A stretch of 6,008 bases of DNA from Chloroflexota bacterium (GCA_003648085.1 QMOC01000181.1:1-6008); one strand, 5' to 3'; shown: positions 1 through 5,896, numbered from the stretch's first letter. Notes: generated by a model not told the origin, from the sequence alone. Numbers and translations: made by a program.

Positions 1-1
1 C

Positions 2-1549
2 ACCCCCACATCCACGCCGACTCCCGCGCCCACTCCGACCCCCGCCTGGCCGGTGACCGTCTTTATCCCCGAAGGGCTGCCTGCACCCCTCGCCGATGCA
101 CTGAACGCCACCCTCGCCGCCCGTCCCGACCTCTTCGCCCTGGCTCCCTCCGCCGAGGCCGCCGATGTCCAGGTGGTGTTCAGCCCTGGCTCCGGCGTGA
201 CCCCGCTCGCCGAGTGGGTCTACGCAATCGTGGCTCCCTTCCCTACCCTGACCGACGGGGTGGCCTGGGCCGACGTCGTCGGCAGTTGGGGCGGCACGCC
301 TGCCGGCCCCTTCGCCGGCCGGCCGCTGCTGATGACCGCCGGCACCGCCGCAACGCTGGCCACTGTGCTGGGTGAACCGGCCCCCGGCGCGGTTGAGGTC
401 GTCCCGGCGGAGGAACTCGCGCAGCGCGCCTGGGAGACCCGCCCGGCCTGGGCTATCGTCCCCTTCGACCAACTGGAGCCGCGCTGGAAAGCACTCCGCG
501 TGGACAGTATTTCGGTGCTCGATAAGGGAATGGACGCGGCAGCCTATCCACTCGTCGTGCGCATCGGCGTGACCGGCCCGGAGCGCGGTGTCACTAAACT
601 CCAGGAACTGCTAGGCAGCCCGGTCACCAATCGTGACCCGGCGAAGATAACGGTACTGGTGATGACCGGTGTCACCGCGCTCACGCGGGGCACCGCCCTC
701 GCGATGGAGCGCAACGGCGTGACCTTCCCCGCCCAGGACATCCGCGATTGGTTGGTTGAGGCCGACATCACCCACGTCAGCAATGAAGTCTCCTTCGCCG
801 AGAACTGTCCGCCCCCGGCAAGTTATACCACGATGGTCTTCTGCTCCAGCCCGCGCTACATCGAACTGCTGGAGGATGTGGGCGTGGATGTGGTGGAGTT
901 GACCGGCAACCACCTGCTCGACTGGGGGGTGGCGGCGATGGAGAACTCACTGAGGATGTACGAGGAGCGGGCCATCCCCTACTTCGGCGGCGGGTGGAAC
1001 CTGGCGCAGGCGCAAACTCCACTGACGCTGACCTCCGGCGTGCACACCTTTGGCTTCGTCGGCTGCAACCCGGTGGGGCCGGCCTCCGATTGGGCGACCG
1101 CCGACCGTCCCGGTGCGGCCCCCTGCGACTACGGCCTGCTCTATACCCAGATCCGCCAACTGCGCGAGCGGGGCATCATCCCCATCGTCACCCTCCAGTA
1201 CTGGGAGTTCTACCAGTACGAGCCCACGCCGCAGCAGCGGGCCGACTTCCGCGCGCTGGCCGAGGCGGGCGCGGTCATCGTCAGCGGCAGCCAGGCCCAC
1301 CAACCCCAGGGCTTCGACTTCCACGCCGGAGCCTTTATCCACTACGGCCTGGGCAACCTGTTCTTCGATCAGATGCAATCGCTGGAGACGCGGCAGGAGT
1401 TCGTGGACCGGCACATCTTCTACGATGGGCGGCACATTAGCACCGAGTTGCTGACGGCACTTCTGGAGGACTACGCCCGCCCCCGTCCAATGACGACCGA
1501 GGAGAGGGAGGCTTTGCTGAGGGCTGCCTTCGCGGCAAGTGGGTGGTAG
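2..1549 (+). CDS. CapA-family (metallophosphatase-fold) exported protein, 5' end outside window
   Basis: The frame is open from the window edge. It reads through a Thr/Pro-rich linker (TPTSTPTPAPTPTPAWP) before the GTG at 53, so that GTG is probably not the start. Such linkers usually follow a signal peptide or lipobox, which would lie upstream. Residues below are counted from the GTG at 53. Residues 1 to about 190 resemble a solute-binding-protein lobe (for example the stretch around WAIVPFDQL, 133-141, then YPL at 165-167). Residues about 198-470 match the CapA/PGA_cap fold: GVTALTRG (206-213), SNE (243-245), GNHLLD (285-290), FGGGWNLAQA (311-320), GSQAH (412-416) and YGLGNLFFDQ (431-440). 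Four cysteines (252, 264, 338, 358) could form disulfides, which fits export. CapA proteins are linked to poly-gamma-glutamate or envelope polymer handling, but this branch has no proven substrate. Several canonical metal ligands are replaced. The family call is firm and the exact role is unknown. Confidence 0.88.
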   Translation, partial: TPTSTPTPAPTPTPAWPVTVFIPEGLPAPLADALNATLAARPDLFALAPSAEAADVQVVFSPGSGVTPLAEWVYAIVAPFPTLTDGVAWADVVGSWGGTPAGPFAGRPLLMTAGTAATLATVLGEPAPGAVEVVPAEELAQRAWETRPAWAIVPFDQLEPRWKALRVDSISVLDKGMDAAAYPLVVRIGVTGPERGVTKLQELLGSPVTNRDPAKITVLVMTGVTALTRGTALAMERNGVTFPAQDIRDWLVEADITHVSNEVSFAENCPPPASYTTMVFCSSPRYIELLEDVGVDVVELTGNHLLDWGVAAMENSLRMYEERAIPYFGGGWNLAQAQTPLTLTSGVHTFGFVGCNPVGPASDWATADRPGAAPCDYGLLYTQIRQLRERGIIPIVTLQYWEFYQYEPTPQQRADFRALAEAGAVIVSGSQAHQPQGFDFHAGAFIHYGLGNLFFDQMQSLETRQEFVDRHIFYDGRHISTELLTALLEDYARPRPMTTEEREALLRAAFAASGW

Positions 1550-1561
1550 ATGGGGGTGATG

Positions 1562-1590
1562 TTGCAGGTTTAGGCCGCTGAGGGTATAAT
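1562..1590 (+). promoter_or_regulatory. sigma70-type promoter for rseP, probably giving a leaderless mRNA
   Basis: A perfect TATAAT (1585-1590) is preceded, after exactly 17 bp, by TTGCAG (1562-1567), which keeps the TTG of the -35 consensus. The ATG of rseP is at 1599, only 8 bp after the -10 box. Transcription normally starts 6-8 bp after the box, so the message would begin at or within a base or two of the ATG. No Shine-Dalgarno sequence is present. The promoter lies in the only gap between the CapA gene and rseP, so rseP and the HEAT gene behind it can be expressed independently of CapA. Confidence 0.7.
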
Positions 1591-1598
1591 ACATACAA

Positions 1599-2924
1599 AT
1601 GGATTGGATGAATGTCGTATTCTGGCTGACCGGCACACTGGTTGTTGTGCTGGGGCCTATCATTCTGGTTCACGAACTGGGCCACTTCATCTTCGCCAAG
1701 TTGGCGGGGGTGCGGGTCGAGGAGTTTGGACTCGGCTTCCCGCCCCGCCTGCTGAAACTGTGGCGCGGCGAAGGCTATCTTAATTTAGGCAGCACGCGGG
1801 TGGTCATTCCGGCGGGTTTCCGGCTGCCCCCTGGCCTGAAGGTGGGGGTCTGGGTGGACGCTGTTATCCAGCGACGTGATGATGGCACTCACATCCTGCG
1901 CCGCCTGACGGTGCTCGATCCGAATGTAGATGACCTGACGCTTGAACGTGAGCGCGTGGATGAGGGCGTGCATATGCGCGGCGAGTTGACCGCGCTGGAG
2001 CCGGGCACCCTGTACAGCCTCAATCTGCTGCCGATGGGCGGATTCGTGAAAATGACCGGTGAGGAGGACCCTTCCGATCCGCGCAGCCTGGCGGCCCAGC
2101 CCAAACGCTGGCGCGTGGCGGTGCTGGCGGTAGGGCCGGTGCTTAATCTCATCGTCGCCCTGCTGCTGTTCATCGGCGTCTATGCCACGGGTTATCCCGA
2201 AAAATGGCAGGTCGAGATCACCCGTGTGGAGCCGGAGAGTGCCGCCGAAGAAGCCGGATTGCAGCCCGGCGACGTCATTCTGGCTGCCGGGGGAGAGCAT
2301 ATCGAGGACGGGTTGGACCAACTGCGCAGCATCATTCGCGCTGCGCCAGAGCAGACCATTGAACTCACCCTTTTGCGCGGGGAGGAAACGCTGACCCTGA
2401 CGGCGACACCGCAGCGCACCCCTGAAGGTTACGGCTTCCTGGGCATCGTGATGTCGCCCTGGCCCGACCGGAGCGCGGTACGGCGCTATCGCCTCCCCGA
2501 AGCGCTGAGCGCCGGCACCACCGACGTCGTTACGGCGATCGTGGCGACCCTCCAGATTCCCGCCCGGCTCGTCCAGGGCGGCATGACCCCCCAGGAGGCA
2601 CGCCCGACCAGTATGGTCGGCATCAGCGAAGTGCTGGCCTTCTCCCTACGACAGAGCATCGAGTGGGGCCTGGCCTTCCCCGTGCTACAGACCGCGGCCC
2701 TCATCAGTCTGGCCCTGGGCCTGACCAACCTGCTGCCCATTCCGGCTCTCGATGGCGGGCGTATTCTCTTTGTGTTCATCGAAGCCGTGCTGGGACGCCG
2801 TATCTCGCCCAGGCGCGAAGCGGTAGTTCACTTCGTGGGCCTGGTGATCCTGGTCAGCCTGATGGCTTTGGTGATGTTTCAAGACCTGGTCAACCCCATC
2901 ATCCCCTGGTCGTGGTTGAAGTAA
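1599..2924 (+). CDS. rseP: RseP-type site-2 zinc metalloprotease (M50), one PDZ domain
   Basis: An intramembrane protease that cleaves membrane-bound substrates, in relatives mostly anti-sigma factors or signal-peptide remnants, after a first extracytoplasmic cut. It has 441 residues. TM1 carries the zinc motif HELGH (25-29). The membrane-associated beta strand YSLNLLPMGGFVKM (139-152) and the EEDPSDPRSLAAQP segment (155-168) follow, then a second TM (about 173-196). A single PDZ domain spans about 203-285, with EEAGLQPGDVI at 217-227. TM segments near 360-380 and 408-428 flank NLLPIPALDGGR (377-388), whose Asp385 is the third zinc ligand. All catalytic elements are intact. Unusually, about 77 residues (60-136) are inserted between GFPPRLLKLWRGEG and the beta strand, in the catalytic core rather than in the PDZ. 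ATG 1599 is chosen because the promoter abuts it and HELGH then falls at the usual distance from the N terminus. An in-frame ATG at 1608 is possible. The HEAT gene is coupled downstream. Confidence 0.95.
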   Translation: MDWMNVVFWLTGTLVVVLGPIILVHELGHFIFAKLAGVRVEEFGLGFPPRLLKLWRGEGYLNLGSTRVVIPAGFRLPPGLKVGVWVDAVIQRRDDGTHILRRLTVLDPNVDDLTLERERVDEGVHMRGELTALEPGTLYSLNLLPMGGFVKMTGEEDPSDPRSLAAQPKRWRVAVLAVGPVLNLIVALLLFIGVYATGYPEKWQVEITRVEPESAAEEAGLQPGDVILAAGGEHIEDGLDQLRSIIRAAPEQTIELTLLRGEETLTLTATPQRTPEGYGFLGIVMSPWPDRSAVRRYRLPEALSAGTTDVVTAIVATLQIPARLVQGGMTPQEARPTSMVGISEVLAFSLRQSIEWGLAFPVLQTAALISLALGLTNLLPIPALDGGRILFVFIEAVLGRRISPRREAVVHFVGLVILVSLMALVMFQDLVNPIIPWSWLK

Positions 2925-2925
2925 G

Positions 2926-3876
2926 ATGAGGTCTCTGCTCGACATTTTACTTGACGAGTTGCGTGAAAAAGCCGAGATGCCGGCCCAAGCATCGCTGTAC
3001 CACCTTTCAAGCCTGGGGGCCGAGGATGTGGCGCGCGTGCGTGAGGTGTGGCCGGGTTTGCCCGTCGAGTTGCGACGGCGATTGATCACCTGCTTGGTGG
3101 AACTGGCCGAGGCGGACTTCGAGGTGGACTTCGGCGCGCTCTTTCGTCTGGGCCTGGAGGATGAGGACGCCCAGGTGCGCACGGCAGCAGTCGAGGGACT
3201 ATGGGAGGACGAGGACGTGCGCCTGGTGCCGCTCCTGGTAGCACGCCTGCGGGAAGACGAAGCGGTGGCCGTGCGAGCAGCTGCGGCTATGTCGCTGGGC
3301 CGCTTCATCCTGCTGGGCGAACTGGAGAAGATCCGTCCTGGGCCACACGCCATGGCCTACGAAGCCCTGTTGACCACATGCCAGACTGTGGATGAGCATG
3401 TGGAAGTGCGGCGGCGGGCGTTGGAATCGCTGGCCTACGTTGACAACGAAACCGTGGCCGGGTTAATCCGCCAAGCCTACGCCGCACCGGAGGAGAAGAT
3501 GCGTGTCAGTGCCGTCTTCGCCATGGGGCGCAGCGCCGATACCCGCTGGGCCCGTCAGGTACAGCAGGAACTCTTCAGCCCCAATCCCGAACTGCGCTAC
3601 GAAGCCGCCAGGGCCTGTGGCGAACTTCAACTTTCTGAGGCTGTGCGTGATTTGGAGGAGTTAGCCGATGATGCCGACCATGAGGTGCAGGAAGCAGCCC
3701 TGTGGGCACTGGGGCAGATCGGAGGCGACAAAGCGCGGGAGATTCTCGAATACTACTGCCTGGCAGAGGATGAGGCCACGCGGTCCGCAGCCGAGGCCGC
3801 TCTGGACGAATTGGAGTTCCTGCATGGTGACCTGTCGGAGTTCTTCACCAGGCTGATCAGAGAGCCGGACTGGTAG
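2926..3876 (+). CDS. HEAT-repeat protein
   Basis: 316 residues, acidic, with no signal peptide or membrane segment, so probably cytoplasmic. Successive two-helix HEAT-like units are visible, with the typical Asp/Glu, Val-Arg, Ala-Ala and Leu-Gly pattern. They lie near residues 79-93, 110-125, 156-170, 189-203, 219-234, 250-266 and 281-296. The clearest are DEAVAVRAAAAMSLG (111-125) and DHEVQEAALWALGQIG (251-266). The N-terminal 65 residues are helical but do not show the repeat. Such solenoids act as protein-binding scaffolds, and no catalytic motif is present. The ATG is one base after the rseP stop codon with no convincing Shine-Dalgarno sequence, so translation is probably coupled to rseP. 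This suggests a partner role on the cytoplasmic side of the protease, an inference from position only. The repeat type is clear and the function is not known. Confidence 0.9.
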   Translation: MRSLLDILLDELREKAEMPAQASLYHLSSLGAEDVARVREVWPGLPVELRRRLITCLVELAEADFEVDFGALFRLGLEDEDAQVRTAAVEGLWEDEDVRLVPLLVARLREDEAVAVRAAAAMSLGRFILLGELEKIRPGPHAMAYEALLTTCQTVDEHVEVRRRALESLAYVDNETVAGLIRQAYAAPEEKMRVSAVFAMGRSADTRWARQVQQELFSPNPELRYEAARACGELQLSEAVRDLEELADDADHEVQEAALWALGQIGGDKAREILEYYCLAEDEATRSAAEAALDELEFLHGDLSEFFTRLIREPDW

Positions 3877-3878
3877 AG

Positions 3879-4017
3879 AATTGCGAGTGACGAATTGCGA
3901 ATGGGTCTGGCTAAGATGGGGGGAAGGGAAAGGTCGGACGCCCCGCTTCAGCGGGGATTTTCCGGCTTTAGCCGGACGTCACACGGACTTTAGCCCCGTC
4001 AATTGCGAATCACGAAT
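3879..4017. repeat. Intergenic repeat element: three hairpins bracketed by near-identical 17-mers
   Basis: The spacer between the HEAT and peptidase genes is bounded by AATTGCGAGTGACGAAT (3879-3895) and AATTGCGAATCACGAAT (4001-4017), which match at 15 of 17 bases. A partial third copy starts at 3893. Inside are hairpin H1 (3941-3956, CCCCGCTTCAGCGGGG), hairpin H2 (3961-3976, TCCGGCTTTAGCCGGA), and a decayed H3 (3983-3999, ACGG...CCGT around ACTTTAG). GACG (3937-3940) pairs with CGTC (3977-3980) and encloses H1 and H2, leaving only ATTT unpaired, which makes a compact three-way junction. The reading frame stays open here, but the translation looks like noise. This resembles a dispersed repeat rather than a promoter region. 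Whether it is mobile, transcribed or structural cannot be told from one copy. Confidence 0.75.
3941..3960 (+). terminator. Possible intrinsic terminator for the rseP-HEAT operon
   Basis: A GC-rich stem of 7 bp with a two-base loop (CCCCGCT-TC-AGCGGGG) is followed by ATTTT, 65 bases after the HEAT stop codon. It could end the rseP-HEAT transcript. The T run is short and its last T also starts the next hairpin, so the structure may simply be one unit of the repeat element. Confidence 0.35.
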
Positions 4018-5221
4018 GGCGAGGGACAAACGGCGAATAATCGCGTGTCTCGTCCTGATCCTATGGCTTCTGCTGATCCCCTCCACTGTTGCCGCCGACG
4101 GCATCACCGTGGTCGAAAGTAAAGCCGACTACAGTTTTGCCCAGCAAGTCACATTCACCCTGCAGGCCACCTCGGACACCGACATCACCCAGGTCTACCT
4201 GTTCTTCCACGCCACGGGTGAGGAGCGAACCGAGGCTGTGAACGTGCCTGTTGAGCCCGCCCGCGAGACCGGCGTCAACTACGTGCACGACTTGCGCCAC
4301 TTTCCCCTACCACCGTTCGCCATAATCACCTTCTGGTGGCAGATTGAGGATGCCGTTGGCAACAGGCTGATTACAGAGCCTCAGCAGTTCGAGTACACGG
4401 ATAACCGCTTCCAGTGGGAACACCTCAGCGCCGATGGCCTCACCGTCCACTGGATCGAAGGATATGGCGACCCGGCCTTCGGCCAGGCGGCGCTTGACAT
4501 TGCTCGGGCCAGCCTGGAGGAGATCAATGCGGAATTACGCGCCCCTGTGCCGGAATCCATCACCATCTACATTTACAACGCGCAGCACAATCTCGACGCG
4601 GCGATGGTGCTCACAGGACGGGAGTGGATGAGCGGCCAGGCACGTCCAGAACTGGGCGCAGTCGTCGTTGCCATCCCGTATGAAGAAGGCTACACGTCGC
4701 GCATGATGCGCTACATCCCACACGAGATCACCCATTTGCTGGTCTACCAGGCCGTCACACCAACCGGCTACAAATATGTCCCCTGTTGGCTGGATGAGGG
4801 ATTGGCCACGGCCAACGAGCGGTTGCCGACGCCAGAGTACGCCATGGCACTCGAAGAGGCGCGCGTTGCAGGGGCTCTCCTCCCATTAGAAGATCTATGT
4901 GTCCCCTTCTCGCCGAATTCGCGCACTGCGTTCCTGGCCTACGCCGAGAGCGCCAGCGTGGTGCAGTTCATTCGCGAGCGATACGGCGCTGAGGGGATAC
5001 GCACACTACTGGCTGCCTACGCCAACGGTGCCAGTTGCGCTGGGGGTGTGCAAGAGGCTCTAAATATCAGCCTTAGTGGCCTGGAGACCATCTGGCGGGC
5101 TCATTTGGAACCCCGGGCGCCCTGGCGGGCCTGGGTGGAGGAAGTCGGTGTCTGGGTGGGGCTGTGGCTGTTGAGTTTGCTGGTGGCCGTACCGATGATC
5201 GGTAGATTCCGCCGCCGGTAG
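4016..5221 (+). CDS. Peptidase-MA-like gluzincin metalloprotease, secreted and C-terminally membrane-anchored
   Basis: 401 residues from ATG 4016. Residues 1-27 form a signal peptide: basic MARDKRR, a hydrophobic core (8-22), and a likely cut after TVAA. Residues about 28-128 look like a beta-sandwich (Ig-like) domain with no recognised motif. Residues about 130-365 form the metallopeptidase domain, with the zinc helix HEITH (236-240) and, 18 residues further on, WLDEG (258-262), whose Glu261 is the expected third zinc ligand. This spacing is typical of gluzincins of the peptidase MA group. Cys257, Cys295 and Cys341 are extracytoplasmic. A C-terminal TM (about 377-395) ends in RFRRR, placing the catalytic domain outside the cytoplasm. 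The frame continues upstream to TTG 3881, but that extension crosses the repeat element and buries the signal peptide, so ATG 4016 is preferred. The ATG lies in the last bases of the repeat, and no Shine-Dalgarno sequence is visible. The substrate is unknown. A link to the nearby RseP is possible but only inferred. Confidence 0.88.
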   Translation: MARDKRRIIACLVLILWLLLIPSTVAADGITVVESKADYSFAQQVTFTLQATSDTDITQVYLFFHATGEERTEAVNVPVEPARETGVNYVHDLRHFPLPPFAIITFWWQIEDAVGNRLITEPQQFEYTDNRFQWEHLSADGLTVHWIEGYGDPAFGQAALDIARASLEEINAELRAPVPESITIYIYNAQHNLDAAMVLTGREWMSGQARPELGAVVVAIPYEEGYTSRMMRYIPHEITHLLVYQAVTPTGYKYVPCWLDEGLATANERLPTPEYAMALEEARVAGALLPLEDLCVPFSPNSRTAFLAYAESASVVQFIRERYGAEGIRTLLAAYANGASCAGGVQEALNISLSGLETIWRAHLEPRAPWRAWVEEVGVWVGLWLLSLLVAVPMIGRFRRR

Positions 5222-5249
5222 TGGTAATTCACCACACAATTCTGCTGTC

Positions 5250-5309
5250 TCGTAGTAACAACTTCAGTCGTTGCCGAGGCGGAAGAAGCGACTGAAGTCG
5301 CCACTACGA
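5250..5309. repeat. BIME-like pair of inverted REP-type hairpins with GTAG
   Basis: The outer arms TCGTAGT (5250-5256) and ACTACGA (5303-5309) pair perfectly. After a 4x4 mismatch, ACTTCAGTCG (5261-5270) pairs with CGACTGAAGT (5289-5298), leaving an 18-base loop. Each arm also folds on its own. On the + strand GTAG (5252-5255) is followed by AACAACT-TC-AGTCGTT, with one mismatch. On the - strand GTAG (complement of 5304-5307) is followed by GCGACT-TC-AGTCGC. A GTAG tetranucleotide just 5' of a small hairpin is the hallmark of REP sequences, and two in opposite orientation form a BIME. No transposase is in the window. It lies between the peptidase and exonuclease genes and may also act in transcript ending or stability. 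Confidence 0.72.
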
Positions 5310-5326
5310 ACCCAGTACGAACTCAG
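5305..5326 (+). repeat. Two tandem 11-mers just before the exonuclease start
   Basis: TACGAACCCAG (5305-5315) is followed immediately by TACGAACTCAG (5316-5326), with one mismatch, ending one base before ATG 5328. The first copy begins inside the 3' arm of the REP-like repeat, which suggests local slippage duplication at the repeat edge. A binding-site role is possible but unsupported. Confidence 0.5.
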
Positions 5327-5327
5327 A

Positions 5328-5876
5328 ATGAGGAGCGTCGTGCGCAACATCGTCGTTTTCGACCTGGAGACTCAATATACGGCCGACGAAGTAGGAGGCT
5401 GGCGCCATATCCGCGATATGGGCCTGGCGGTCGCCGTGACCTATAGCGCTGCTACAGACCTCTACCGCGATTACACAGAGCAGGAAGTGGATTACCTCCT
5501 CGCCACTCTGCGCGGGGCCGATCTAGTGGTCGGCTATAACGTGCTCCGCTTCGATTACGAAGTCCTGCGTGCCTATACCACCGAGAGACTGGATCAGATC
5601 CCCACGTGCGATATGCTTGACCACCTGTATCGTGTGCTTGGCTGGAGACCATCCCTCGACGCCATCGCCGTTGCCACGTTGGGGGAGATGAAGAGTGCCG
5701 ATGGATTACAGGCCGTGCGCTGGTTCCGCCAGGGCCAACTGGACAAGGTCATCGCCTACTGCCGTCGCGACGTCGAGGTGACCTGGCGCATCTATCAGTT
5801 CGGTCGGCGCAATGGCTATGTTCAGTACCGTGACCGACGCTGGCGTGTGCACAGGGTGCCGGTGCGGTGGCGATAG
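5328..5876 (+). CDS. RNase H-fold DEDDy 3'-5' exonuclease-like protein (YprB/RNase_H_2 type)
   Basis: 182 residues from ATG 5328. The motifs of a DEDDy exonuclease are complete and in order. Exo I is FDLET (11-15; Asp12, Glu14). Exo II is VVGYNVLRFDYEVL (67-80; Asn71, Asp76). Exo III is YCRRDVEVTWRIY (144-156; Tyr144, Asp148). The fold covers the whole protein and is followed by a short basic tail (169-182) that could contact nucleic acid. Such proteins remove nucleotides from 3' ends using two metal ions. Relatives are stand-alone or associated with a DEAD/DEAH helicase, and no helicase is visible here. The start is uncertain. ATG 5328 has no Shine-Dalgarno sequence, while GTG 5340 has AGGAG four bases upstream, giving 178 residues with all motifs. 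An upstream TTG at 5271 would translate the repeat and is unlikely. The cellular substrate is unknown. Confidence 0.85.
   Translation: MRSVVRNIVVFDLETQYTADEVGGWRHIRDMGLAVAVTYSAATDLYRDYTEQEVDYLLATLRGADLVVGYNVLRFDYEVLRAYTTERLDQIPTCDMLDHLYRVLGWRPSLDAIAVATLGEMKSADGLQAVRWFRQGQLDKVIAYCRRDVEVTWRIYQFGRRNGYVQYRDRRWRVHRVPVRWR
5331..5335 (+). promoter_or_regulatory. Possible ribosome binding site favouring GTG 5340
   Basis: AGGAG lies four bases before GTG 5340, inside codons 2-3 of the ATG 5328 frame. It is the only good Shine-Dalgarno-like match near this start. The spacing is short, so the choice between the two starts stays open. Confidence 0.3.
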
Positions 5877-5896
5877 CACGCTGTGACGGGGGTTCT

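Noticed and set aside
53..55. GTG at 53 as the true start of the CapA-family gene
   Set aside because: The frame is open to the window edge and encodes a Thr/Pro linker typical of the middle of an exported protein, so the gene continues upstream.
994..1454. Alternative + strand frames inside the CapA gene
   Set aside because: Arg/Pro/Ala-rich shadow translations with no motifs, overlapping a strongly conserved domain in the main frame.
947..1663. Long minus-strand open frame of 238 codons
   Set aside because: It lies opposite the CapA coding frame and the rseP start, has no recognisable domain, and is expected in GC-rich coding DNA.
1971..1978. GCATATGC palindrome inside rseP as an operator
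   Set aside because: Short, inside conserved coding sequence, and expected by chance.
2685..3353. Minus-strand open frame of 222 codons
   Set aside because: Low-complexity Ser/Arg-rich translation opposite rseP and the HEAT gene, a typical shadow frame.
3881..4015. N-terminal extension of the metalloprotease from TTG 3881
   Set aside because: It translates the hairpin repeat element and would place 45 unrelated residues before a clear signal peptide.
3879..4017. CRISPR array
   Set aside because: Only two near-identical 17-mers with a hairpin-filled interval, no regular repeat-spacer pattern and no cas genes.
5221..5235. GTGGT-AATTC-ACCAC hairpin as the peptidase-gene terminator
   Set aside because: The stem is only 5 bp, overlaps the stop codon and has no T run.
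5271..5327. N-terminal extension of the exonuclease from TTG 5271
   Set aside because: It translates the loop and 3' arm of the REP-like repeat, and the nuclease fold starts only after ATG 5328.
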